DNA of 64,000 nt from Maritimibacter alkaliphilus HTCC2654 (GTDB taxonomy: Bacteria > Pseudomonadota > Alphaproteobacteria > Rhodobacterales > Rhodobacteraceae): positions 2,985,029 to 3,049,028 of the forward strand of contig NZ_CH902578.1 of the NCBI RefSeq assembly GCF_000152805.1, written 5' to 3'. The notes under the pieces are model-generated. The model searched no databases. It saw only the letters and a list, made by a program, of their open reading frames with translations, and was not told the DNA's origin. Made by a program: the position numbers and the translations under genes. Position 1 is the first letter of the stretch. Every line of letters starts with the position of its first letter. Below are positions 39,231 through 47,902 of this stretch, in pieces.

Positions 39231-39821
39231 TCAGTAGACGTCGCCGTCTTTCACCTTTTTGGAAAAAGCCGTGGCGCCACCGTCGGCCAGAACGCGAGCC
39301 TGTTCGACCCAGCCGTCGCGGGTCACGCGGCCCTTGAACCCTTCGAGGTTGTCGTCGACCCATGACACTTCCGCCGGTGTCCACGCGGCGATCTGGTCGA
39401 AATGATAAAAGCCGAGCTTGTTCACCAGCGTTTCGAGCTTCGGCCCGATGCCCTTGATCTGCTTCAGGTCGTCCGCCCCGCCTTCGCGCGGCCCGTCGAT
39501 GGTCGCTGGCTTGACGGCGGCAATCGGTGCCTGCGGCTGGTCCGGTTCGCGGGTGGGCACGACGGTCGGACCGCTGGTGCCGGACTCACTCCGCTCGAGC
39601 GACGCGACCTTGTCTTGCAAGCGCGCGATCTCGGCGGCCTGATCGGTGCCCGCCTCGCGGCAGGTGGCGAGTTCGGCACGCAAAACCTCGACCTCGCCGA
39701 CCGCCGCAGTCGGCGCCTTGCGGCGACCCCACACGATCCATCCGACGATCAGGCCCAGAATGGCGGCGAGCACCAAGAGCACGACCATTTCGGTGATGAG
39801 AAAACCCCAGTTCTCGAACAT
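39231..39821 (-). CDS. membrane-anchored protein with C-terminal helix-hairpin-helix domain
   Basis: A 196-residue protein with one N-terminal membrane segment (FLITEMVVLLVLAAILGLIV), a coiled-coil part (LRAELATCREAGTDQAAEIA), a Pro-rich linker and a C-terminal DLKQIKGIGPKLETLVNKLG domain, an HhH/SAP-like fold often labelled NADH:quinone oxidoreductase-like in Rhodobacterales. Nine bases downstream of the OmpA-family gene, so probably one operon. Confidence 0.75.
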   Translation of the reverse strand: MFENWGFLITEMVVLLVLAAILGLIVGWIVWGRRKAPTAAVGEVEVLRAELATCREAGTDQAAEIARLQDKVASLERSESGTSGPTVVPTREPDQPQAPIAAVKPATIDGPREGGADDLKQIKGIGPKLETLVNKLGFYHFDQIAAWTPAEVSWVDDNLEGFKGRVTRDGWVEQARVLADGGATAFSKKVKDGDVY

Positions 39822-39830
39822 TCGCCCCTC

Positions 39831-41276
39831 CTACTTGGGCCATTCGAAGGTCGTGCGCCGATTGGCCGCGCGCCCTTCTTCCGTATCGTTGTCGGCGATC
39901 GGCTCGGTCTCGCCGAACCCCAGCGCCTGCATTCGTCCAGCGGGCACGCCACGCGCGACAAGGGCATCGCGCACGGCATTCGCCCGCGCGACCGACAGCC
40001 GGTAATTTTCGTTGTCGTCGCCCTGGCTGTCGGTGTGCCCGCCAATCGTGACCCGCATTCCGATCTTGTCGGTGCAATGCAGGAGCAGCCCCGCCATGTC
40101 GTTGATGATGCTCATGGACGCGGTGTCGAGCTCGGCCGATCCCGTGACGAACTGGATCTGACGCCCCGCCTGCACCTGCGCCGCGGCATCGTTGCAGGCC
40201 TGCTTGGAAATCTCGAAGTCGTAGACCGGAAGCCAGTATCCTGCCGAGGCCACCTGATCCGCCCCGGTCGCACGGTTGGTGCGCGTCACCCAGTCGTCCG
40301 GCGCGTCGCCGGCGGTGATCTCTATTCTGGCGTCGTCCCCAAGGGTGGCGCGAAGCTCCGACGTGACATAGCCGGGGTCAAGACCCGGCGAGGCGACGCC
40401 GGTCGCGATGATCTGGCCCCCTTCGTCGCGCAACGACAGACGTTCAAGGTCGGGCAGAAGGCCGGGAAGGTCGGACAGCCTTTCGGGAAGCGCGGCATCC
40501 ATGCCGAAGGTGGTGGTGGTGTCGCCCGCGATATCGGTGAAACCGAGCGCCTCGGCCATTGCGGGCGCATCGAAGTTTTCGGGCACGGTTCCAAAGGCCG
40601 AAAGACCTTCGCCTGCGTCGTAGATCAGTTCGAACGACACGACGCCGGTGTCGAGCACGTCGACCGAGACGACCCGGTCGATCCCTTCGGGCAGGGCGTT
40701 CAACGCGGTGGTGGCGGCCTTCGCCTCGCGCGGGGTGGCGGCGGTGCCCGACAGGATCGCGGTCATGCCGGTCAGCGCGAAACTGCCCTCGTCCAGCGGC
40801 CCCAGCGCGTCGACGCCCGCGCCCACGATCTCGGTCCAGCCTTCGGGCGCTCCTGAGGCGAGGGGCAGGTCCATCGCACCTGTCGCGCCATGTCCAGCCG
40901 CGACTTCGGCCTGCGCCGCGCTGGGCGCCGAGCCGGTCAGGGAGAGCGACCCGTCGATCCCCTTGGCCAGGGCGGTTTCATAGGGGTCGGCCACGGGTAG
41001 GACATCGACATCGTCCGAGCGCACCACACGCCGCCCTTCGACCGCGTCGAGCGAGGCGACGATGTCGATCAACTCGTCCTCGGTGTCGGCCGTTCCGGTC
41101 AGCGTGATGTCGCGGCCCGACACCTCGACCCGCATCGGGTGTATCGCACCCGTGACGACACCTTTCGCGGCGACTTCGACCTCGTCTTCGATGGTCCGTG
41201 CCTGATGGCTGCTGCCCCACCATGCCAACCCGGCGATACCGGCCACGAACAGGACCAGACCCAGCAATATCCGCAT
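39831..41276 (-). CDS. OmpA family protein with BON domains
   Basis: A 481-residue cell-envelope protein. One N-terminal membrane segment (MRILLGLVLFVAGIAGLAWW), BON-like repeats (GVVTGAIHPMRVEVSGRDIT, LTGTADTEDELIDIVASLDA) and a C-terminal OmpA peptidoglycan-binding domain (IGGHTDSQGDDNENYRLSVA, RANAVRDALVARGVP, GFGETEPIADNDTEEGRAAN). ATG 41276 gives a proper signal anchor; the longer frame does not. Confidence 0.88.
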   Translation of the reverse strand: MRILLGLVLFVAGIAGLAWWGSSHQARTIEDEVEVAAKGVVTGAIHPMRVEVSGRDITLTGTADTEDELIDIVASLDAVEGRRVVRSDDVDVLPVADPYETALAKGIDGSLSLTGSAPSAAQAEVAAGHGATGAMDLPLASGAPEGWTEIVGAGVDALGPLDEGSFALTGMTAILSGTAATPREAKAATTALNALPEGIDRVVSVDVLDTGVVSFELIYDAGEGLSAFGTVPENFDAPAMAEALGFTDIAGDTTTTFGMDAALPERLSDLPGLLPDLERLSLRDEGGQIIATGVASPGLDPGYVTSELRATLGDDARIEITAGDAPDDWVTRTNRATGADQVASAGYWLPVYDFEISKQACNDAAAQVQAGRQIQFVTGSAELDTASMSIINDMAGLLLHCTDKIGMRVTIGGHTDSQGDDNENYRLSVARANAVRDALVARGVPAGRMQALGFGETEPIADNDTEEGRAANRRTTFEWPK

Positions 41277-41357
41277 TTCATTCCCCCGTTCGGGTGTTTT
41301 CCCCCGGTGTGGCACCACAAGGCCGCATGCGGCCCAATGGTTCAAGGAAAAACAGGG

Positions 41358-42218
41358 TCAGATCGCGGCGTTGCGGCTTTCTTCAAGGTAGATTTCGCGC
41401 AGGCGGGCGGCCACGGGGCCGGGTCTGCCGGTGCCCACGGTCGCGCCGTCCACTTCCACCACGGGCATGACGAAGGTCGAAGCCGAGGTGATGAACGCCT
41501 CGTCCGCGTTCTGCGCTTCTTCGATGGTGAAGGGCCGTTCTTCGACCTTCATCTGCGCTTCGGCGGCAAAGCGCAGCACGGCGGCGCGGGTGATCCCGTG
41601 CAGGATGTCCGTGGACAACTGCCGCGTGATGATCGTGCCGTTCTTGACGATATAGGCGTTGTTCGACGTGCCTTCGGTCACCGCGCCGTCTTCGACCATC
41701 CAGGCATCATCCACGCCCGCCTTCTTCGCCATCATCTTGCCCATCGACGGGTACAAAAGCTGCACCGTCTTGATGTCGCGGCGGCCCCAGCGGATGTCTT
41801 CGATCGAGATCACCTTGATGCCCTGTTTGGCCACCGGGCTGTCCGCCAGCCCCGGCTTGTTATGAGTGAACAGCACGACGGTCAGCGGCGTGTCTTCGGG
41901 CGGAAAGGCGAAGTCGCGGTCGCCCGGCGCGCCGCGCGTGACCTGCAAGTAGATCATCCCTTCGTCGATACCGTTCTTGGCGACCAGTTCGCGGTGAATG
42001 GCGAGCAGATCGTCGGCACTCATCGGCATGGCCATATCGAGTTCGGTCAACGACCGCTCCAGCCGCTTGGCGTGGCCGTCGAAGTCGATCAGCTTGCCGC
42101 CCAGAACGCTCGTCACCTCGTAGACGCCATCGGCCATCAGGAACCCACGGTCGAAGATCGAAACCTTGGCCTCATCTTCCGGCACGTAGTCCCCGTTCAC
42201 GTAAACGATGCGGCTCAT
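41358..42218 (-). CDS. dat: D-amino-acid aminotransferase (class IV)
   Basis: PLP enzyme, 286 residues, that moves amino groups between D-amino acids and 2-oxo acids. MSRIVYVNGDYVPEDEAKVS and FDRGFLMADGVYEV start, the PLP lysine in DIKTVQLLYPSMGKMMAKKA (IKT), EDGAVTEGTSNNAYIV and ILHGITRAAVL. It lies nine bases downstream of dgcA, which fits a D-amino-acid role: it would make D-glutamate from other D-amino acids. A branched-chain aminotransferase is less likely. Confidence 0.85.
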   Translation of the reverse strand: MSRIVYVNGDYVPEDEAKVSIFDRGFLMADGVYEVTSVLGGKLIDFDGHAKRLERSLTELDMAMPMSADDLLAIHRELVAKNGIDEGMIYLQVTRGAPGDRDFAFPPEDTPLTVVLFTHNKPGLADSPVAKQGIKVISIEDIRWGRRDIKTVQLLYPSMGKMMAKKAGVDDAWMVEDGAVTEGTSNNAYIVKNGTIITRQLSTDILHGITRAAVLRFAAEAQMKVEERPFTIEEAQNADEAFITSASTFVMPVVEVDGATVGTGRPGPVAARLREIYLEESRNAAI

Positions 42219-42227
42219 GGCTGTCTC

Positions 42228-43193
42228 CTAACCCCAGAGGCCGGGGGTGGGCGGGTGCACACCGGCCTCGTCGAATTTCAACGGTTCGTCGCGGTCTTGG
42301 GCGAGAAGCAGCGGGCCGTCAAGGTCCGTCACCATCGCGCCCTGCGCCACGACCGTCGCGGGGGCCATGGCGAGCGAGGTGCCGACCATGCATCCGACCA
42401 TGATCCGGTAGCCATCGGCGAGAGCGGCCTCGCGCAGGCGCAGCGCCTCGGTCAGCCCGCCGGTCTTGTCGAGCTTGATGTTGATGACGTCGTATTTTCC
42501 CTTGAGCGCGGCCAGCGTCGAACTGTCGTGGCAGGACTCGTCGGCGCAGACGGGCAGGGGGCGCGCGATCTCGGCCAGCATGTCGTCCTCGCCCGCGGGG
42601 AGGGGCTGTTCCACCAGCGCGACGCCAAGGCGCACCATGTGGGGCGCAAGATCGGAATAGACCTCGGTGCTCCAGCCCTCGTTCGCATCCACGATGATCC
42701 GCGACTTGGGTGCGCCGCGCCGCACGGCTTCGAGTCGCGCCATGTCGTCGGCAGTGCCGAGCTTGATTTTCAGGAGCGGCCGATGCGCGTGCTTGCGCGC
42801 TGCCGCTTCCATCGCGTCCGGCTCGCCCAGCGACAAGGTATAGGCGGTGATCTCCGGTCCCGGCCTGGGCAGGCCCGCCAAGTCCCACACCCGCTTGCCA
42901 GCGCGCTTGGCCTCCAGATCCCACAACGCGCAGTCCACGGCGTTGCGGGCGGCCCCGGCAGGCAGAAGCGACTGCAACACTCTGCGGTCGAAATCCTCCG
43001 GCAACCCCTCGACCTCGGCGCTGACGCTCGCGATGGTCTCATTGTAGCGCGCATAGGGCACGCATTCGCCCCAGCCCTCGGCGCGGCCATCCGACACGCG
43101 CACCGTCACGACCTCGGCCGCCGTCTTGGAGCCGCGCGAGATGGTGAACACCTCGGCCAGTGGGAAACTTTCGGACGTCACCGACAGGCGCAT
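42228..43193 (-). CDS. dgcA: N-acetyl-D-glutamate racemase DgcA
   Basis: Enolase-superfamily enzyme, 321 residues, that epimerises N-acetyl-D-glutamate to the L-form. Catalytic pattern: Lys142/Lys144 in LLKIKLGT, Asp169 (VDANEGW), Glu195 (VEQPL), Asp218 (CADESC), Lys240 (NIKLDKTGG). Neighbouring dgcN separates this from ordinary dipeptide epimerases, which have the same motifs. Stands between dgcN and dat on the minus strand. Confidence 0.85.
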   Translation of the reverse strand: MRLSVTSESFPLAEVFTISRGSKTAAEVVTVRVSDGRAEGWGECVPYARYNETIASVSAEVEGLPEDFDRRVLQSLLPAGAARNAVDCALWDLEAKRAGKRVWDLAGLPRPGPEITAYTLSLGEPDAMEAAARKHAHRPLLKIKLGTADDMARLEAVRRGAPKSRIIVDANEGWSTEVYSDLAPHMVRLGVALVEQPLPAGEDDMLAEIARPLPVCADESCHDSSTLAALKGKYDVINIKLDKTGGLTEALRLREAALADGYRIMVGCMVGTSLAMAPATVVAQGAMVTDLDGPLLLAQDRDEPLKFDEAGVHPPTPGLWG

Positions 43194-43202
43194 CGCGTCC
43201 TC

Positions 43203-43274
43203 CTTCTCTGTTTCCGGAAACCTCGGGGGTGCGGGGGCAGCGCCCCCGCCTTGGTCCGGGGCTTCAGCCCCGGA
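43203..43274. repeat. GC-rich palindromic intergenic repeat, copy 2
   Basis: Begins CTTCTCTGTTTCCGGAAACC, then GCGGGGGCAGCGCCCCCGC and CCGGGGCTTCAGCCCCGG hairpins. It lies between dgcN and dgcA. Related to the copies at 29782 and 56411. Confidence 0.7.
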
Positions 43275-43276
43275 AA

Positions 43277-44281
43277 CTACCCCATCGCCGCCAGCGCATC
43301 CACCAGCTTGGCCGATCCGAAGCGGTAGGGGTCGGTCGCAGGCAGGCCCAGACGCTCTTCTACCTCGGCAAGGTATGCCTTGGCCTCGTCCTCGCCCATG
43401 TGCTGCGTGTTGACCGAGATGCCGACGACCTCGCAGGCCGGGTTGCCCACGCGGGCCAGCGGCAGGGCGGTGTCGCGCAGGGTTTCCAGCGACGGGGGCT
43501 GATAGCCGGGCAGGCCGCGCATGTGATCGCGCGTCGGCTCATGGCACAGGATCAGCGCATCGGGTTGTCCCCCGTGAATCAGCGCCATGGTCACGCCGGA
43601 GTAACTGACGTGGAACAACGACCCCTGACCTTCGATCAGGTCCCAGTGGTCGTCATCGTTGTCGGGCGTCAGCCATTCGATCGACCCGGCCATGAAATCC
43701 GCGATCACGGCGTCGAGCGGCACGCCGTCGCCGGTGATGAGGATGCCCGTCTGGCCCGTGGCGCGGAAGGTCGATTTCATGCCGCGCTCGCGCATCTCGG
43801 CGTCCATCGCCATGGCGGTGTACATCTTGCCGACCGAGCAATCCGTTCCGACGGCGAGGCAGCGTTTGCCACTGCGCTTCTCGCCGTTCGCGATGGGGTA
43901 TTTGACCGACGGAACGCGCACGTCGTGCAGGGTCTGCCCGGTCGCCTTCGCCACGGCCACGAGGTCTTCCTCATCGCGCAGCAGGTTGTGAAGCCCGCTC
44001 GCCAGATCGAAGCCTTCTTCGAGCGCGGCGATCAGGACCTTTTTCCAAGCCTGACTGATGACGCCACCCCGGTTCGCGACGCCGATGACGAGTGTCTTGG
44101 CGCCAGCTTCCTTGGCTTCGGCAAGTGTCATGTCGGGCAGTTTCATGTCGGCCTTGCATCCGTCCATGCGGAATTGACCGACGGCGTTCTCGGGGCGCCA
44201 GTCCTTGATGCCCTGCGCCACTTTCGCGGCAAGGGGGTCGGGCGCATCGCCGAGGAATAGAAGATATGGTGTCTGGATCAT
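43277..44281 (-). CDS. dgcN: D-glutamate N-acetyltransferase DgcN
   Basis: A 334-residue protein of the former DUF1611 family, which N-acetylates D-glutamate in the DgcN-DgcA pathway. Features: MIQTPYLLFLGDAPDPLAAK, KTLVIGVANRGGVIS, a P-loop-like GTDCSVGKMYTAMAMD, FRATGQTGILITGDGVPLDA and VSYSGVTMALIHGGQPDALI. First gene of the dgcN-dgcA-dat group. A regulator (DgcR) is not seen next to it. Confidence 0.85.
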   Translation of the reverse strand: MIQTPYLLFLGDAPDPLAAKVAQGIKDWRPENAVGQFRMDGCKADMKLPDMTLAEAKEAGAKTLVIGVANRGGVISQAWKKVLIAALEEGFDLASGLHNLLRDEEDLVAVAKATGQTLHDVRVPSVKYPIANGEKRSGKRCLAVGTDCSVGKMYTAMAMDAEMRERGMKSTFRATGQTGILITGDGVPLDAVIADFMAGSIEWLTPDNDDDHWDLIEGQGSLFHVSYSGVTMALIHGGQPDALILCHEPTRDHMRGLPGYQPPSLETLRDTALPLARVGNPACEVVGISVNTQHMGEDEAKAYLAEVEERLGLPATDPYRFGSAKLVDALAAMG

Positions 44282-44665
44282 GTGTCACTAACTCACGAGT
44301 GTCGCGTTTGATCCCAGATTTGCATGCTGCGTCTGCGAAATGCTCCCGATTCTTGCGTCAGTCGTCTCGTGATTGGGAGAAAACATGGATATGGCGCAAA
44401 TCTTGCGCAGAATATCCCGCGGATCGCCCGATCAATCGTCAAAGGGACGCACAATGGCAATGAAACGCCCAAGTTCGATTCTGTGGTCTTTGGCACTCAA
44501 TTGGTTCCCAGTTCCCGCCTGCCTCTGCCTGACCGAGCGAAAACTGCCCAAGACCGAACTTCGGATGGTTCGAAAATGCTGCGGGTGCGAAAAACATGGT
44601 TGAAGGCCGCCGCGCAATAATCTAACCGGAAAGGCGACAAAAACGAAACGACGTTGCGAGGCCTC
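44282..44665. other. intergenic stretch between dgcN and L-malyl-CoA lyase
   Basis: Divergent promoter region of 384 bases. Short open frames exist (for example from ATG 44454, 49 codons, Cys-rich end) but there is no convincing ribosome site or family. Base composition is lower in GC than in the flanking genes. No clear palindrome or terminator found. Confidence 0.5.
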
Positions 44666-45625
44666 ATGTCCTTCCGTATCCAACCCGCCGCTCCCGCCCG
44701 CCCGAACCGCTGTCAGCTCTTCGGCCCCGGCTCGAACACCAAGCTGTTTGCGAAAATGGCCGCGTCGGACGCGGATGTCATCAACCTCGACCTCGAGGAT
44801 TCGGTGTCGCCGTCCGACAAGGACACCGCGCGCGCCAATGTGATCGAGGCGATCAACACGGTGGACTGGGGCAAGAAAACCCTGTCGGTGCGGATCAACG
44901 GGCTCGACACCCCGTATTGGTACCGCGACGTGGTCGATGTGCTGGAACAGGCGGGCGACCGTCTTGACCAGATCATGATCCCCAAGGTGGGCTGCGCGGG
45001 CGACATCTACGCGGTCGATGCGCTCGTCACGGCAATCGAACGTGCGAAGGGTCGCGAAAAGCCCATCGACTTCGAGGTCATCATCGAAAGCGCCGCCGGC
45101 ATCGCCCATGTGGAAGAAATCGCTGCGGCCTCCCCCCGCCTCGTCGCGATGTCGCTGGGGGCAGCGGATTTCGCCGCCTCGATGGGTATGGCCACGACCG
45201 GGATCGGCGGCACGCAAGAGAACTACTACATGCTGCATGAGGGCCAGAAGCACTGGTCCGATCCGTGGCATTGGGCACAGGCGGCCATTGTCGCGGCCTG
45301 CCGGACGCACGGGCTTTTGCCGGTCGATGGACCGTTCGGCGACTTCTCGGATGACGACGGTTACATCGCGCAGGCCCTGCGGTCCGCGACCCTCGGCATG
45401 GTCGGCAAATGGGCGATCCACCCCAAGCAGATCGCGTTGGCGAACAAGGTTTTCACCCCGTCCGAGGCGGCGGTGGCGGAAGCGCGCGAAATCCTCGCCG
45501 CGATGGAAGAGGCCAAGCGCACCGGCGCCGGGGCGACCGTCTACAAAGGGCGCCTTGTCGATATCGCTTCGATCAAGCAGGCCGAAGTGATCGTCAAACA
45601 GTCGGAGCTGATTGCCGGGTCGTAA
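44666..45625 (+). CDS. mcl1: L-malyl-CoA/beta-methylmalyl-CoA lyase
   Basis: HpcH/HpaI-type aldolase, 319 residues, of the ethylmalonyl-CoA pathway: cleaves malyl-CoA to acetyl-CoA and glyoxylate. Start MSFRIQPAAPARPNRCQLFG is nearly the same as in Rhodobacter Mcl1; DVINLDLEDSVSPSDKDTAR holds metal ligands, and QIMIPKVG, VIIESAAGIAHVEEI and GKWAIHPKQIALANKVFTPS complete the pattern. ATG 44666 has GAGG upstream. Confidence 0.93.
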   Translation: MSFRIQPAAPARPNRCQLFGPGSNTKLFAKMAASDADVINLDLEDSVSPSDKDTARANVIEAINTVDWGKKTLSVRINGLDTPYWYRDVVDVLEQAGDRLDQIMIPKVGCAGDIYAVDALVTAIERAKGREKPIDFEVIIESAAGIAHVEEIAAASPRLVAMSLGAADFAASMGMATTGIGGTQENYYMLHEGQKHWSDPWHWAQAAIVAACRTHGLLPVDGPFGDFSDDDGYIAQALRSATLGMVGKWAIHPKQIALANKVFTPSEAAVAEAREILAAMEEAKRTGAGATVYKGRLVDIASIKQAEVIVKQSELIAGS

Positions 45626-45654
45626 CATGCAGGCACCCGCGATAGGGTGCTCAC

Positions 45655-46914
45655 ATGCGGATCCTGATCCTCACTTACGGCTCGCGCGGTGACGTCCAGC
45701 CCTTTGTGGCGCTCGGGCGGGCACTCGTCGCACGCGGGCACGAGGTCACGCTTGGCACCGCGCGTAGGTTCGAGACGTTCGTGCGCGAGGCCGGACTGGG
45801 ATTCGCCCCGATGTCCGACGCCATGCTGAACCTTCTGGATACCGAAGCCGGGCGCGACATGATGGAATCGACCCAAGGCGTGCTCCAGTCGCTGAAATGG
45901 ACGGTGATGCTGACCCGCACGGTCGGACCGGCCCAAGCCGAACTGATCGGCGACAGCTGGGCGGCGGCCGAGGCGGTGGACCCGGACCTGATCGTTTTCC
46001 ATCCCAAGACCTACGCCGGGCCTCACATCGCGGAAAAGCGCGGCATCCCAGCGGTCCTTGCGATGCTGGTGCCGATGATGGTGCCGACGGGCGAGCGGCC
46101 GAACGTCGGCTTTCCCGATACCGGCTGGCAGTGGTGGAACCGGTTCTCCTATCGCTTCGTCAACCGGACCATGGCGTTTTCCGCCGGGCGGCACGTGCGC
46201 GAGATGCGGGCCGAGCGCGGATTGCCGAAGCAGCGGCGTTTCGATCTGTTGCGCGACAGTCGGGGGCGGATGCTGCCGGTGTTGAACGCGGTCAGCCCGT
46301 CGGTTCTGCCAGCCCCGCGCGACTGGCCGGACGAGGCGGTGATGACGGGCTACTGGTTCACGGACCACGGCGACTGGACACCGCCCGACGAACTCGCCGC
46401 ATTTCTGGAGGCCGGGCCGCCGCCGGTCTACGTCGGGTTCGGGTCGATGGCGGGCCGCTCGCCCGGGCGGCTGGCAAAGGCGGTGATCGAGGCGCTGACC
46501 CGGACCGGAATGCGTGGGATCATCGCGACTGGCTGGGGCGGGCTGAAACCGGCGGACCTGCCGGACACCATTCACAAGATCGAAGGTGCGCCGCACGACT
46601 GGCTGTTTCCCCGCATGGCGGCGATCGTGCACCACGGCGGCGCGGGCACGACGGCGGCAGCGATCCGGGCGGGCAAACCTCAGGTTGTCGTCCCGTTCTT
46701 CGGGGATCAGCCGTTCTGGGGCAAGATCATGGCCCAACACGGCGTCGCACCCGACCCCATCGCGCAAAAATCACTGACGGCGGACAATCTGGCCGAGGCC
46801 CTGCGCCGCGTGACAGGCGACCCTGCCATGGCGCAGGCCGCCGAGGCGCTTGGCGCGGCGGTGCGGCAGGAGGACGGTCTGAAACGTGCGGTCGAGGTGA
46901 TCGAGGCCGCCTAG
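45655..46914 (+). CDS. glycosyltransferase, GT1/MGT-like
   Basis: A 419-residue GT-B fold enzyme. N-terminal MRILILTYGSRGDVQPFVAL (the acceptor domain as in sterol and macrolide glucosyltransferases); C-terminal donor-binding signature IVHHGGAGTTAAAIRAGKPQ and VVVPFFGDQPFWG. Acceptor unknown; may act on a lipid. Convergent with the GyrI-like gene, with a four-base overlap at the ends. Confidence 0.85.
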   Translation: MRILILTYGSRGDVQPFVALGRALVARGHEVTLGTARRFETFVREAGLGFAPMSDAMLNLLDTEAGRDMMESTQGVLQSLKWTVMLTRTVGPAQAELIGDSWAAAEAVDPDLIVFHPKTYAGPHIAEKRGIPAVLAMLVPMMVPTGERPNVGFPDTGWQWWNRFSYRFVNRTMAFSAGRHVREMRAERGLPKQRRFDLLRDSRGRMLPVLNAVSPSVLPAPRDWPDEAVMTGYWFTDHGDWTPPDELAAFLEAGPPPVYVGFGSMAGRSPGRLAKAVIEALTRTGMRGIIATGWGGLKPADLPDTIHKIEGAPHDWLFPRMAAIVHHGGAGTTAAAIRAGKPQVVVPFFGDQPFWGKIMAQHGVAPDPIAQKSLTADNLAEALRRVTGDPAMAQAAEALGAAVRQEDGLKRAVEVIEAA

Positions 46915-47516
46915 GCCGGTTTCACCGGCTGGCGCAGGATGGTCTTGAGCTTCTCCGGCGCGGTGCGCCCCGGGTTCGACAGGTAGACCTCGTGATGCGG
47001 CCCGGCGAAGGTGACGCCAGCTTCCGGCATCAGTTCGTCGTGCAGTTCCGCAAGCTTCGGGGCCTCGTCGGCGTAGGGGCCGATGTGGAGCATCTGAAAG
47101 CAATCGCCCTCATCGATGATCTCGAGCCGGACCTCGTTACGGCGCGGGCCGGGTTTCGCAGACTTGCGGGCGGCGTCGAGAAAGGTCGCGTCGATGAAGT
47201 CCGGCATCCGTATCATGGCCTGCCATTCCCATTCATCCCGCCGACCTTGCACGAAAGCGGTCGGGTCCGCGGCCCACCACTGGGTCGACAGCGGTGGAAT
47301 GGTGAAATCGCGCCCTTCGGCCTTGGCGGCGAATTTCATGGCATAGGCCAGCGGATAGAGCGCGGACATGGCTTCGGCATAGGCCGGGCCTTCGGGCGCG
47401 CCCTTGCCGGTGATCGCGAGGTAGGGAATGGGCGGCAGGGTCAGCCTTTGCCAAACACCGGGCTTGCCGCCGTAATAGGCTTTGTCCGACTTGCGGATTT
47501 CGAGTTTCGCGGTCAT
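46911..47516 (-). CDS. GyrI-like domain protein
   Basis: A 201-residue protein of the GyrI-like small-molecule-binding family: PPIPYLAITGKGAPEGPAYA, SALYPLAYAMKFAAKAEGRD, then MLHIGPYADEAPKLAELHDE. AGGAGGG precedes ATG 47516. It overlaps DUF1801 by four bases; the AraC gene upstream also has a GyrI domain, so the three probably form one operon. Confidence 0.85.
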   Translation of the reverse strand: MTAKLEIRKSDKAYYGGKPGVWQRLTLPPIPYLAITGKGAPEGPAYAEAMSALYPLAYAMKFAAKAEGRDFTIPPLSTQWWAADPTAFVQGRRDEWEWQAMIRMPDFIDATFLDAARKSAKPGPRRNEVRLEIIDEGDCFQMLHIGPYADEAPKLAELHDELMPEAGVTFAGPHHEVYLSNPGRTAPEKLKTILRQPVKPA

Positions 47517-47902
47517 GCCGCCCTCCTGTGCCATGTGAGTGCCCGCGCGATGAGCGGGGCGAGCGCGTCGTTGTCGATGTCGGCGTCCTGCGCGAACAGG
47601 ACGGCCCGGTTACCCTCGGTTTCGAACCGCCCGCCGGTCATGGCGCGAAAATCCGAAATCAGCGAGGTGCGGCAATGCGCATAAAGCGCGAAGCCGCCGG
47701 TCGCGGGGGTGCCGAGCCGCAGGGTCGAGCCATGCGGGGCGAGATAGGCGGGCTGACCCCACCGCAGCGCCTCGGTCACGGGGCCGGCGCTGGTGGTTTC
47801 GGCCACCGCGAAGATCAGACCGCGCAGATGCAGAATGCCCCGCCTCGCGCCCGCCGGGGCCGCATCGAACGCGGCCCGCACGTCGTCGGGCATCGGTGTC
47901 AT
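47513..47902 (-). CDS. DUF1801 family protein
   Basis: A 129-residue protein with the DUF1801 pattern: VRAAFDAAPAGARRGILHLR, VTEALRWGQPAYLAPHGSTL, GFALYAHCRTSLISDFRA. Overlaps both neighbours by four bases. Function unknown. Confidence 0.85.
   Translation of the reverse strand: MTPMPDDVRAAFDAAPAGARRGILHLRGLIFAVAETTSAGPVTEALRWGQPAYLAPHGSTLRLGTPATGGFALYAHCRTSLISDFRAMTGGRFETEGNRAVLFAQDADIDNDALAPLIARALTWHRRAA

Noticed and set aside
44373-44603. 76-codon frame upstream of mcl1
   Set aside because: No convincing ribosome site or known family; probably part of the leader region.
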